Assembly: GCA_013285505.1 (NCBI GenBank)
Contig: CP053450.1
Location: 3,332,796 to 3,396,795, forward strand
Direction of reading: 5' to 3'
Length of the DNA: 64,000 nucleotides
Source: Planctomycetota bacterium
GTDB lineage: Bacteria; Planctomycetota; Phycisphaerae; Phycisphaerales; UBA1924
The notes beneath the pieces were generated by a model, which ran no database searches, was not told the DNA's origin, and worked only from the letters and a program-made list of their open reading frames with translations. Shown here piece by piece: positions 17,581 through 27,862 of this stretch (positions are counted from its first letter, which is position 1; every line of letters begins with the position of its first letter). The position numbers and the translations under genes were made by a program.

Positions 17581-20241
17581 TCAGGCGGCCCGCCGCACGC
17601 CGTACCGGCGGAGCAGTTCGCTCCTGACCAGCGGCCGCGACGCCAGATAGCCCTGCCACACCCGCACGTCGAGCCTCTCGAGCATCGTCAGCTGGTGCCG
17701 ATGCTCCACGCCCTCGCCGATCACGTCGATGCCCAGCTGCCGGGCAAACTCAACCAGCGCCCGCGTGACCGTCGTCATGTCAAACAACGCGTCCTCGGAG
17801 TTCAGCAGACGCCGATCCAGCTTCACAATGTCCACCGGCATCAGCTGCAACTGGCCGAGCGACGTCGAGCCCATCCCGAACTTCTCGATCGCCACCCGCA
17901 CGCCCCGCGCACGCAGTTCCTCGATCGCCGCCACCACGTCCGCCCGGGTGTCGCTGAACGTCCGCTCGTCGATCTCCACGACCAGCGCATCCGGCCGCAC
18001 GCCGAGCCGCTCAAGCTCCGCCGTCGCAAACGCCACCGTCGCCGGGTGCAGCAGCTCCCGGAACCCCAGCTTCACCGCGACAAACTCGCCGGGGTATACC
18101 GGGTCCGCCATCACCTCGAGCCCGCTCCGCAGCGCAAACCGCGCCACATCCAGAATCAGGTCCGACTCCTCCGCCACGTCAATCAGCTCGCTCGTCCGCA
18201 CGCCGCCCCCCGGCCAGCGGCTCAGGACCTCCACACCCTTCAGCCTGCCCGAGCCCAACTCGACCACCGGCTGGAAGGACGCCTCGAGACCCGGCCCCGC
18301 GAGCAGCGCCCCGAGCTCCCGCGCCACCCGCACCCGGGCAAACTCGGTCTCCAGGTCCCCGCGGGTCACCCGCCTGACCATGTTCCGGCCACCCGCCTTG
18401 GCCGCGTACATCGCGCGATCCGCCGCCGCGATCAGCTGGTCCGCCGACTCCAGACCCAGCGCGCTGTGCGCCACCCCGATACTCGCCGTAGACCGCACCT
18501 CCTGCCCGCGCAGCAGATGCGGCGCCTCGCACGCCCGGCGGAGCCGCTCGGCCAGCTGCTCGGCCATCTCACCCGTCGCGACATCGCGCACCAGCACCGC
18601 GAACTCATCACCACCGACCCGGGCCGACACGTCCTTCGGCTTCACCGCCTCGCGGAGCCTCGCCGCGATCGAGCACAACAGCTCGTCACCGGCCTGATGC
18701 CCCATCGCGTCGTTCACCGACTTGAAGCGATCGAAGTCCAGCATCAGCACCGCGAACGGCGCGTCCGACGCCGACCGCACGCACTCGCTCAGCGCCCGCA
18801 CAAAGGTCTCCCGGTTGGCCAGCCCCGTCAACGCGTCACGCTCGACCGCGTCCCGCAGCGTCTCCTCGGTCTTCTTCAGCTTCGTGATGTCGGTGCTCAC
18901 CACGATCAACCCCTCGACCTCGCCCCGCGCACCAAGGATCGGGATCTTGTCGGTCGAAACCCACCGCGCGTCCGCAGGCCCCATCATCACCCGCTCGATG
19001 ATCCCGCGGATCGGCGTCCGACGCTCCATCGCCTCACGGTCGGCCCGGCAGTACGCCTCCGCCTCACGCGGGTGCAGGCTCCACGTCATCCGGCCCTCGA
19101 CATCCTCCTTCGGAAGGCCCATCGCCTCAGCCACCGCCGCGTTCACACGCAGCACCCGGCTGTCCCGGTCCTTGTACCACACCATCGCCGGCACGTTGTC
19201 CAGGATCAACCGCAGCTCGTCGGAGGCCCGCTCCGTTTCCTCCTGCGCCCGCCGCAACGCCGAGATGTCAGCGAAGCTCACCACAAACCCGTCCCCGAGC
19301 TTGCGCGCACTGATCGCAAAGCACGCGTTCAGAAAGTCGTGCGAGTAGCAGTGCTCGGTTTCAAACCGCTCACCGCTCTCGACCACCCGGCGGTACGACG
19401 CAAACAGGCCGTCCGTCTCGATGCCCGGCAGCACATCCAACAGCCGCCGCCCGAGAAGCTCCCCCACACCGCGCTGCACCATCGCCGCGCCCGCCGGGTT
19501 CACGTCCAGCCAGCGGAAGTCAACGATCTCACCGCCGTCGTCCCGCACAGACTCGAACACCATGATCCCGTCGAGCGACGTGCTCAGCACGCCGCGCATC
19601 ATCTCCTCGCTCCGGCGGAGACCCGCCGCGAGTTCCTCCCGCTCAAGCTCATTCCCGATCCAGTGCGCCAGCTGCGCAATCACGCGCCGGGTCCCGCCGT
19701 CCACGGGGCTCGGCCGCGCCTCGCGGCTCGAGAAGTTCAGCGTCCCGAACACCCGACCCAACACCCGGATCCGCGCGCCCAGATACGCCTCAAGACCGAA
19801 TCTTTCGTGCGCCGGATGATCGGCCCAGTGCGGGTCCGCCGCGCTGTCGAACCCCATCGGGACGGTCGCCTCCAGCACGTCGCGGCAATAGGTCTCGCCC
19901 AGCGCGAAGGTCGCCCCGGGGCCGATCTCCAGATCCCCGGGCGCATGCACCGCGACAACCTCGTACCGGTCCCCCTCGATCCGCGACACGATCCCCAACT
20001 CAAAGCCCAACCCCTCGCACCCGATGCGCAACATCCGCTCCAGCTTCGCCTGAAGCGACATGCTCGGGTCGGACGCGGCGGCAAACAACTCTGCGGCGAT
20101 CATGCCCCGAATATCGGCACCACGCACGCCGACCTGACCGCCTTCCAACCGATTTACACCATTCAGGGTGGATACCGCCGACCTTCGACCCACGCCCGGA
20201 ACGCCGCGCAAATCCCCCGCCACAATTGCGTGAAAACCCAT
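17581..20241 (-). CDS. GAF-PAS-PAS-GGDEF-EAL signalling protein with a degenerate EAL domain
   Basis: Cyclic-di-GMP signalling protein of up to 886 residues; a start at ATG 20103 would give 840. The order is a GAF-type domain (about 60-215), two PAS-type regions (about 225-470), GGDEF (about 475-635) and EAL (about 645-880). The GGDEF active site is intact (ARVGGDEFAVL near residue 540) with DALTGLANRETF before it. The EAL domain lacks several catalytic residues: EVL in place of EAL, KLG where NLS is usual (Asn lost), and EKFG in place of DDFG. It keeps the Lys of VKLDRRLL and the Glu of GEGVEH. It is therefore probably a cyclase, possibly with a ligand-binding rather than hydrolysing EAL domain. 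No membrane helices are seen, so it is likely cytoplasmic. Confidence 0.88.
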   Translation of the reverse strand: MGFHAIVAGDLRGVPGVGRRSAVSTLNGVNRLEGGQVGVRGADIRGMIAAELFAAASDPSMSLQAKLERMLRIGCEGLGFELGIVSRIEGDRYEVVAVHAPGDLEIGPGATFALGETYCRDVLEATVPMGFDSAADPHWADHPAHERFGLEAYLGARIRVLGRVFGTLNFSSREARPSPVDGGTRRVIAQLAHWIGNELEREELAAGLRRSEEMMRGVLSTSLDGIMVFESVRDDGGEIVDFRWLDVNPAGAAMVQRGVGELLGRRLLDVLPGIETDGLFASYRRVVESGERFETEHCYSHDFLNACFAISARKLGDGFVVSFADISALRRAQEETERASDELRLILDNVPAMVWYKDRDSRVLRVNAAVAEAMGLPKEDVEGRMTWSLHPREAEAYCRADREAMERRTPIRGIIERVMMGPADARWVSTDKIPILGARGEVEGLIVVSTDITKLKKTEETLRDAVERDALTGLANRETFVRALSECVRSASDAPFAVLMLDFDRFKSVNDAMGHQAGDELLCSIAARLREAVKPKDVSARVGGDEFAVLVRDVATGEMAEQLAERLRRACEAPHLLRGQEVRSTASIGVAHSALGLESADQLIAAADRAMYAAKAGGRNMVRRVTRGDLETEFARVRVARELGALLAGPGLEASFQPVVELGSGRLKGVEVLSRWPGGGVRTSELIDVAEESDLILDVARFALRSGLEVMADPVYPGEFVAVKLGFRELLHPATVAFATAELERLGVRPDALVVEIDERTFSDTRADVVAAIEELRARGVRVAIEKFGMGSTSLGQLQLMPVDIVKLDRRLLNSEDALFDMTTVTRALVEFARQLGIDVIGEGVEHRHQLTMLERLDVRVWQGYLASRPLVRSELLRRYGVRRAA

Positions 20242-20286
20242 ACGTTGCGGCGTGTGCGCGGGAGGTTCCGTCGCCCGCTCTCCGGC

Positions 20287-21787
20287 CTACGCCATGATCG
20301 GCCTGACCAGATTCCCCGCAACATCCGTCAGCCGGTAGTCGCGCCCCTGATGCCTGTAAATCAGCTTCTTGTGATCAAGCCCAAGCAGGTGCAGCATCGT
20401 CGCGTGCAGATCGTGAACCTCGACCGGATTCTCCACCACGTTGTAGCTGTAATCGTCCGTCTTGCCATACGTGATGCCCGGCTTGATCCCGCCGCCCGCA
20501 AGCCACACGCTGAAACACCGCGGGTGATGGTCCCGCCCGTAGTTATCCCGCGTCAACGTCCCCTGGCTATACACGGTTCGCCCAAACTCCCCCGCCCACA
20601 GCACCAGCGTCTCATCCAGCAGCCCCCGCCGCTTCAGGTCCCGCACCAGCGCCGCCTGCGCCCGATCCACCGCCCCGCACTGCGCCGCCAGCTCACCCGG
20701 CAGGTTGTTGTGCTGGTCCCACCCCCGCATGTAGAGCTGCACAAACCGCACCCCCCGCTCGACCAGCCGCCGCGCCAGCAGACAGTTGGCCGCAAACGAC
20801 CCCGGCCGGTTGACCTCCGGCCCGTACATCTCCAGCGTGCCCGCGTCCTCGTCCCCGAAGTCCGTCAACTCCGGCACCGACATCTGCATCCGGTACGCCA
20901 TCTCGTACTGCGAGATCCGCGCCTGCACCTCCGGGTCCAGCGTCTCGGCAAACTCCTCCTCGTTCAACCGATTCACCAGGTCCAGCATCCGCCGCCGGTC
21001 CTCCCGCGTCACACCCTCCGGGTCCTTCAGAAACAGCACCGCGTTCTCCCCCGTCCGGATCTTGCACCCCTGGTGCTCGCTCGGCAAAAACCCGCTCCCC
21101 CAGAACCGCGCCGAGAGCGCCTGCATGTTCCCGATCCCCTGCGTGATCAGCACCACAAACGATGGCAGGTTCGAGCACTCACTCCCCAGCCCGTAGCTCG
21201 CCCACGAGCCGAAGCTCGGCCGACCCGGCTGCTGGCTGCCCGTCTGGAAGAACGTGATCCCCGGCTCGTGGTTGATCGCGTCGGTCCGCATCGAGTTGAT
21301 CACGCACAGCTCCTTGGCCACGCTCCCCGTGTGCGGCAGCAGCTCGCTCAGATACAGCCCGTTCTCGTTATTGGCGTGCCGGTTAAACCTGAACTTGGAA
21401 GGCGCAACCGGGAACCGAGCCTGCCCGCTGGTCATCGTCGTGATCCGCTGCCCCTGACGGATCGAGTCCGGCAGGTCCTCGTCAAACCGCTCGGACAGCC
21501 GCGGCTTGTAATCCAGCAGATCCAGCTGGCTCGGCGCCCCCTCCATGTGCAGATAGATCACATGCTTGGCCTTGGGCGCAAAGTCCGGCGTCACCAGCCG
21601 CGGCTGCCCCAGCGGCGTCGGATCCCCCGGCCCCGCCATCGCCGGGCTCCCCCACCAGCGAACCCAGCGCCGACGCCCCCAACCCCGCGCCGATCGTCTG
21701 CCCCGCCAGACCAAAGAACCGCCGCCGCGTCATGTTCAGCAGATACCGCTCGAGGGGGTCGCTGCCGTGTGGTCTCGGGTCGCTCAT
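20287..21787 (-). CDS. DUF1501 family protein with Tat signal, frameshifted
   Basis: DUF1501 proteins are abundant in planctomycetes and have an alkaline-phosphatase/sulfatase-like fold; their role is unknown. It starts at ATG 21787. A Tat signal (NMTRRRFFGLAGQTIGAGL) is followed by AKHVIYLHMEGAPSQLDLLD, GWDQHNNLPGELAAQCGAVD, WAGEFGRTVYSQG, GRDHHPRCFSVWLAGGGIK and a C-terminal HDLHATMLHLLGLDHKKL. All are family landmarks. The frame breaks in the C5 run at 21649-21653 between LGSLVG and SPAMAGPGD; the corrected length is about 499. It lies 51 bases after the PSD1-type gene, and the pair is the usual planctomycete operon. Confidence 0.9.
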
Positions 21788-21838
21788 GGCTCTGCTTTCG
21801 TGCTACACAAGGGCCGGCCCCCGCCGGCCGCGTCCGGG

Positions 21839-24800
21839 TCAGTTCTTCACAATCGCCGAATCACTCGACAACACCGCGCTGGCCACCATCGTCCACGCCG
21901 CCAGCTCCTCCACATCAACCCCCTCCGGCAACGGCGACTCGCCGCTGCGCACCAGCGCGCGCATCCTCCGCCGCCCCCGATACCTCGCCCTGAACTCCCC
22001 CAGCGCCGAAGCCAATGCCCCGCCCCTCACCTCATCCAACGCCCCACCCGTGCACAGCCGATACAGGTACGCCAGCCGCGCCGAGTCCCCCTCCGCCTCC
22101 ACCATCACCCGACCCGCCACCGCACGCGCCGCCTCCACAAACTGCACATCATTCCACAACACCAGCGCCTGCAGCGGCGTGTTCGTGCTCATCCGCCGGA
22201 TCGTACAAAACTCCCGAGTCGGCGCATCCAGCGTCAGCATCGACGGCGGCGGCGCCGCACGCTTCCAATACGTATACACACTCCGACGCCACAGCTCGTC
22301 CCCCTCGCCCCGCTCGTACGTCCTCGTGTTCGACTGCGGCATCGCCACCTCACGCCACAGCCCCTCCGGCTGATACGGCTTCACGCTCGGCCCGCCCAGC
22401 CGCTCCACCAGCAAACCCCCACATACAACGCCTGATCGCGGATCTGCTCCGCCGGCAACCGCTGCCGCGGGAAGTACGCCAGCAACCGGTTGTCCGGATC
22501 AACCTCCTGCGCCTCCGGACGCACCCGCGCCGACTGCCGATACGCACCGCTCGTCACCATCAGCCGCAGCATGTGCTGCACATCCCACCCGCTCTCCCGG
22601 AACTCCACCGCCAACCAATCCAGCAGCTCCGGATGCGACGGCCACTCCCCCTGATACCCGAAGTCCTCGCTCGTGCGCACAATCCCGTACCCGAACAACA
22701 TCTCCCACAGCCGGTTCACCGTCACCCGCGCCGTCAGAGGGTTCTCCCCACCCACCATCCACTCGGCCAACCCCAACCTGTCCCGCGGCATATCCGCCGT
22801 CAGACTCCCAAGCGCCGTAGGCACCGCACGCCCCACCGGACGCTCCGGGTCCGGGTGGTCATACAACCCCCGCGAAAGCACAAACGTCTCCCGCGGCATC
22901 GGCAACTCCTTCATCACCATCGTCCGCGGGATCTCCGCATCGAGCGCCGCGATCTCCCCCTCCTGCGCCGCGATCTCCTCACTCAGCGCCCGATAGCTCG
23001 GGCTGAACCGCGTCCGCCACGCCTCCACCGCTCCCGCCATCAGCCCCGCACGCCGCGCCGGGCCCGCCAAGATCGCCGGCACCATCCCGTGCGGCAGCAC
23101 CGCCTCATCCTCGACCGACCGCGCATAAAACCCCGATGGCCCCCCCGTGTTCACGATCTTGAAGACCACGGTGTTCGGCCCCGCCGCCAGCCGCACCGTC
23201 GCCCGGTCCTGATCCGGCGCCACGCCGCGATCCACCCGGTTCTCAAACACCGCCTCGCCGTTCACAAACACCCGGATCCCGTCGTCGCTCCCCAGCGACA
23301 ACTCAACCTCCCGCGCCGACGGCGCAAACACCTCCCGCGCCACATAGTCCACACCCACACCGTCGGACAGCGCCACCGACGCACCCTCCGCGATCCGCGC
23401 GTCAAACGCCCAGCCCTTCCCGTCAAACTTCGCCGACAGGTCAAACCCCGCGCTCTGCTCCGGCCCAAACGCCGTCTCGTACATCGCCGCGTTGTCCGCG
23501 GCCGCGAACTGCCCCACGCGATAAAACCCGCCGCCCGCTACCGGCAACCCCGTGAGCCCCGCCTCGTTGATCGTGCCCAGCCCCAGCCGCACACGCCCGA
23601 ACGCGTGCTGGGCGTACACCGAGTCGTACCCGAGCCGCACCGTGATCCGCGTCCCGCCCTCGAAACCGAATGGCTCGTCCGCCAAGAACAGCGCCGTCCG
23701 CCCCGCCGGCCCGCCCTCGCCGTCGAAGTGCGCCCCCTACCGCCCAGCCCCGCGCGCGCGCTCGGGTCGATCGCGTTGGTCACGCGGTAGTCACCGTTCT
23801 CCTGCTCCACATCCGCCCACGCCCACACGAACCGCACCTTCTGCTTCCGGCTCGGATCGACCACCGACACTGCCTCCGCCTCGATCGACGCCAGCACCGC
23901 GTTCCCGTTCGGCGCACGCCCCACACGCCCCTCCGGCAGCGACGCATCCGTCAACGCCTCCAGCGCCACCAGCCGCAGCCCCGTCTCCCCAGTCACCAGC
24001 GTGATCGTGCTCGCATCGACATCCGGGTTCTCCCCGCTCGAGAGCACCGACCCATCCTCCAACACCGTCAGCGTCGCCCCCCCGACTGACTCCGCCGCCT
24101 CAACCTCCAGCCCCGCGCCGGGCGTCACCCACGAAACGCCCCCCGTCTCCGAGAGCCCGGCCAAGAACGCCGCCCGCTGCGCATCCTCCTCCGGGTTCGG
24201 CGCATCCCGCCGCGCCACCAGGTCCTCCAACTCCCCCGCAGCCGCTCCATCGCCGCCTCCTGCGCATCACTCGGCGCAGCCATAAACGGCTCGTGCGCCC
24301 GCTTGGCGTCCGGCACCTGCGAATAGATCCCCGGCTCCTCGTTCGAGTTGAAGAACGCAAACAGGCTGTAAAAATCCTCCTGCGTGATCGGGTCAAACTT
24401 GTGATCGTGACACCGCGCACACGCCACCGTCAAACCCAAAAACACCGAACTCGTCGTGTCCACCCGGTCCACCGCATACTCGACCAGATACTCCTCGTTG
24501 ATCGCCCCGCCCTCATCGCTCGTCACGTGGTTCCGGTTAAACCCGCTCGCGATCCGCTGCGACCGCGTCGCCCCGGGGATCAGATCCCCCGCCAACTGCT
24601 CGATCACAAACTCATCAAACGGCATGTTCGCCCTATACGCCCGCAGCACCCAGTCCCGGTACGGCCAGATCGACCGCCCCGCATCCATGTGAATCCCCGA
24701 CGTGTCCGCGTACCGCGCCTGATCAAGCCACGGCGCGGTCATCCGCTCGGCATACCGCGTGACGTACGGCTCCTCGGTCAACAACCGCTCCACCAGCCGC

Positions 24801-25519
24801 TCGTACCGATCCGTGCGCGCATCCCCCAGATACGCCTCCATCTCCCCCGGCGTCGGCGGCAGCCCCGTCAGATCCAGAAACACCCGTCGCACCAGCGTCG
24901 CATCGTCCGCCTCCGCCGACGGCGTCAGCCCCGCATCCGCAAGCCCGGCAAGCACAAACCCGTCAATCGCGTTCCGACCCCACGACCCGTCCCCGACCGC
25001 CGGCACCGCCGGCCGCCGCGGCCGCTCAAACGCCCAGTGCGGCTCATACTCCGCACCACCCGCGATCCACTCCCGGATCACCCCGCGCTCCTCCGCCGAC
25101 AACCCCTTCTTGTTCGAGTCCGGCGGCGGCATCATCACATCCGGATCATCCGACGTGATCCGCCGCCAGATCTCACTCCCCTCCACATCCCCCGGCACGA
25201 TCGCCGCCGGCCGCTCACCCCGAGCCGCCGTCGCACCCTCCCACGAGTCCAGCCGCAGATCCGCCTTCTGCATGTCCCGATCCGGGCCATGGCACAGGAA
25301 GCACCGGTCCGACAAAATCGGCCGCACATCCCGCCCGTACCGCACCTTCGCAGCCCGAGCCTCCCCAGGAATCGCCGGCCGCTCCACCCCGGCAAACATC
25401 GAACCCGCCGAACGCGACACCGCCCGCGCCGCACCAGCCGAACCCGGCTCACCCGAGACCAGCCACCACGCCAATGCCGCCAACGCCAACACGCCCGCCA
25501 AACTGAAGATCACTCGCAT
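21839..25519 (-). CDS. PSD1/DUF1549/DUF1553 planctomycete cytochrome-c protein, three frameshifts
   Basis: Very large exported protein of about 1,227 residues. It starts at ATG 25519 with a membrane or signal segment (VIFSLAGVLALAALAWWLV). A planctomycete cytochrome-c domain has CFLCHG. DUF1549 holds LDLTGLPPTPGEMEAYLGD, a second CxxCH in CARCHDHKFDP and EDFYSLFAFFNSNEEPG. The middle is beta-rich, and DUF1553 gives PRETFVLSRGLYDHP, NPLTARVTVNRLWE and TPLQALVLWNDVQFVEAAR. The frame breaks at three C5 runs, 24233-24237, 23733-23737 and 22416-22420; one added base in each restores a continuous product. It is coupled to the DUF1501 gene. A role in outer-surface polysaccharide use or redox chemistry has been proposed for such pairs, but the biochemistry is not known. 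Confidence 0.88.
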
Positions 25520-25606
25520 CAGCCCAGCATACAGCGGTTGACAACCGCGTCCAACGAATCGCGTCAGACCACCCGTCCCACCAAGCACATCCGAAACGCC
25601 ATAGAG

Positions 25607-25626
25607 CCCCTCGCGCAAGCGAGGGG
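25607..25626. repeat. Hairpin repeat CCCCTCGC-GCAA-GCGAGGGG
   Basis: An 8-bp perfect stem is preceded by TAGAG. Two more copies in the opposite orientation lie at 50888 and 50936. It stands between the PSD1-type gene and the GIY-YIG gene. Confidence 0.8.
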
Positions 25627-25681
25627 ACCCTCCCCGCCACGACCGGCCCTCTCCCAGCCTGACAACCAGCAAGCCCGGCAC

Positions 25682-26443
25682 TCAGCAGTTCACGAACTTC
25701 ACCGGGTTCTGCGCCCCCGGCGGGAAGTAGCCCCGCACCGACTTCCCGACGTACCGCCGCCAGACTTTCTCCGGCGCACGGATCCCCACAAACTCAAACC
25801 GACCGTCCCGCGCACCCTCCGGCCGGTAGCGATCATGCTCGTACGTCTTGAGCGTCGAGCCCGCCGGGAACCACGCCGTCACCTGAAACACCGCACGCAC
25901 GATCCCCCGATACACCGCACACGCAAACTCAGGATCATGACGCTCAGGATTCACCTTCCAGGCACTCCGCGTCGCGTCGTACAGGTCAGGCAGCGGCATG
26001 TCCGGTCGGTACAGCTTGTTAATCGTGATCAGGATGACGCGGTGCGTAACCTCGACCGGCGTCGCCGACAGCTCGTCCTGAATCTCCGCCACGCCCGCCT
26101 TCGACCGATCCAGAGAGTGCTTGCCCTTCACCGCATTGGTCAGCTCCGGCAGCCCCAACAGGTCGATCGCGGCCGACTCCACAATGAACGCCTCCTGCTC
26201 AGTCAGTCCATACTTGAGAATCTCGATCCGCGGCGACAGCCCCAGTTTCTTCAGCCTGACGATGACCTCCGATTTGGCCGTGCCCGATTGGTCCTTCAGA
26301 TGCACAAAGCATCGGTTGCCCTTTCCCTTGCCGACGTAGAACGGCTTGCCGTTCTGCGGATCGATATACAGATACACGTACCATCCCAGTTGCTCACAGA
26401 CCTTCGGCGAGAACCGACTGATCGTCTTCCATTCACTCTTCAC
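25682..26443 (-). CDS. GIY-YIG nuclease-domain protein (LEM-3-like)
   Basis: The product of about 253 residues begins with a GIY-YIG-type domain: GWYVYLYIDP supplies the first motif, FYVGKGKGNRCFVHL the second with the Gly and Arg, and a Glu follows in EQEAFIVESAAIDLLG. This LEM-3-like variant replaces GIY by VYLY. The second half (THRVILITINKLYRPDMP, AVYRGIVRAVFQVTAWFP) is conserved-looking and not recognised. The start is uncertain: GTG codons at 26446 and 26443 stand behind GGGGAGG, and 26443 has the better spacing. It is divergent from the MDR gene. It could be a DNA repair or defence nuclease; nothing nearby decides. Confidence 0.7.
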   Translation of the reverse strand: MKSEWKTISRFSPKVCEQLGWYVYLYIDPQNGKPFYVGKGKGNRCFVHLKDQSGTAKSEVIVRLKKLGLSPRIEILKYGLTEQEAFIVESAAIDLLGLPELTNAVKGKHSLDRSKAGVAEIQDELSATPVEVTHRVILITINKLYRPDMPLPDLYDATRSAWKVNPERHDPEFACAVYRGIVRAVFQVTAWFPAGSTLKTYEHDRYRPEGARDGRFEFVGIRAPEKVWRRYVGKSVRGYFPPGAQNPVKFVNC

Positions 26444-26520
26444 CACAACCTCCCCGTGAATCCCGTCCCGTCGCCACACCCACCCAGCCCAGCCGAGCCT
26501 TGGTGCCATAACCTACCACC

Positions 26521-27566
26521 ATGCAAGCCATCGTCGTCGCCAAACAAGCCAACCCCGTCGCCCCAAACATCGCCCTCCGCACCGACTGGCCCGACCCCGA
26601 GGCCCCCGCCCCGGGACACGCCGTCGTCCGCACACTCGCCTCCGCCTTCAACCACATGGACCTCTGGGTCGGCCGAGGAGTCCCCGGGCTCGACCTCACC
26701 TACCCCCGCGTCTCCGGCTGCGACGCCTGCGGCATCGTCGAGTCCGTCGCCCCCGACGTCGACCCCGCCTGGGTCGGCAAACAGGTCATCTACAACGCCG
26801 CCACCCGCGTCTCCCGCCACCGCACGCCCACCGAGCCCCCCCGCTCCACACTCGCCCCCGAGTACGAACTCATCGGCGAGCACCACTTCGGTGCCCACGC
26901 CGCCAAGTTCGCCGTCCCCGCCGACAACCTCGCCCCCGTCGAAGGCGCCCGACCCCGTCGAGGCCGCGGCCTTCGGCCTCTGCGCCCCTCACCGCCTACT
27001 CCATGATGATCGGCAAGGGCCAGCTCCGCCCCGGCCAATCCGTCCTCATCACCGGCATCGGCGGCGGCGTCGCCACCAGCGCCCTGGCCATCGCCAAACA
27101 CCTCGGCTGCCCCACCGCCGTCACCAGCCGACACCAGTGGAAGCTCGACCGCGCCAAAGAACTCGGCGCAGACCACACCATCCTCGACGACGGCAAAGAC
27201 TGGTCCCGCGACATCCGCGCCTGGACCAACAAGCGCGGCGTGGACATGGCCGTCGACTCGGTCGGCAAAGCCACACACCTCTCGTGCATCAAGTCCCTCG
27301 CCCGCGGCGGCGCCTACGTCTCCCCCGGCTGCACCACCGGCCCCGACGCCACCACAGACCTCGCCCGCCTCTTCTGGAACCAGCTCCGCATCCTCGGCTC
27401 GACCATGGGCTCCAACGACGAATTCCACGAAGTCGCCGCGCTCTACCGCGCCGGCCACCTCAAACCCGCCATCGACAAGGTCTTCAAACCCACCGACTGC
27501 CGCGCCGCCTACGAACGCCTCGAGGCCGCCGACCAGTTCGGCAAGATCGTCATCGACTGGCGCTGA
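26521..27566 (+). CDS. MDR-family zinc-less alcohol dehydrogenase / quinone reductase, two frameshifts
   Basis: Medium-chain dehydrogenase/reductase of about 347 residues. The GroES-like N-terminal half has SAFNHMDLWVGRGVPGLDLT and VSGCDACGIVE. The Rossmann half has VLITGIGGGVATSALAIAKH for NAD(P) binding, then AKELGADHTILD and VDMAVDSVGKATHLSCIKSL. The four-cysteine structural zinc lobe is missing. Two single-base insertions, near 26944 and in the C4 run 26985-26988, split the gene into three frames. Removing them gives LAPVEAPDPVEAAAFGLCA and then LTAYSMMIGKGQL. It starts at ATG 26521. The substrate is unknown. Confidence 0.82.
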
Positions 27567-27568
27567 CC

Positions 27569-27862
27569 GTGGCACCGGCTTCCAGCCGGTGCGCCTCAGC
27601 CCAAAACAACAGGGGGGCGGGCTTTCCAGCCCGCCTCTTCCAGGGGGCCAGGCTTTCCAGCCCGCCTCTACCCAGAGCAACAGGGGGGCGGGCTTTCCAG
27701 CCCGCCTCTACCGATCCTCCACAAACCGCGCCACCCGGTGCCACTGGGCGCCAGCCCAGTGCGACGGCAACAGGAGAGCCGGCTTCCCAGCCGGCCTCAG
27801 CCAAGAGCAACAGGAGAGCCGGCTTCCCAGCCCGCCCCTACCGATCCTCCACAAACCGCGCC
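27569..27862. repeat. Cluster of REP-like hairpins between the MDR gene and hldE
   Basis: The first hairpin, GTGG then CACCGGC-TTCCA-GCCGGTG, begins two bases after the MDR stop. Three copies built on GGCGGGC-TTTCCA-GCCCGCC follow (27616, about 27650, 27689), one truncated on its left arm. Then comes CACTGGGC-GCCA-GCCCAGTG (27742-27761) and two on GCCGGC-TTCCCA-GCCGGC (about 27777, 27818). CCAAAACAACAGG or CCAAGAGCAACAGG separates several units. The 25 bases at 27708-27732 repeat exactly the last codons and stop of hldE (27838-27862). Confidence 0.85.

Noticed and set aside
17314..21993. A 1,559-codon open frame on the + strand, and others of similar kind (24293-28393, 14 kb and 55-58 kb regions)
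   Set aside because: They lie antisense to well-supported genes, consist mostly of Pro, Arg, His and Ala, and follow from the very high GC content, which makes stop codons rare.
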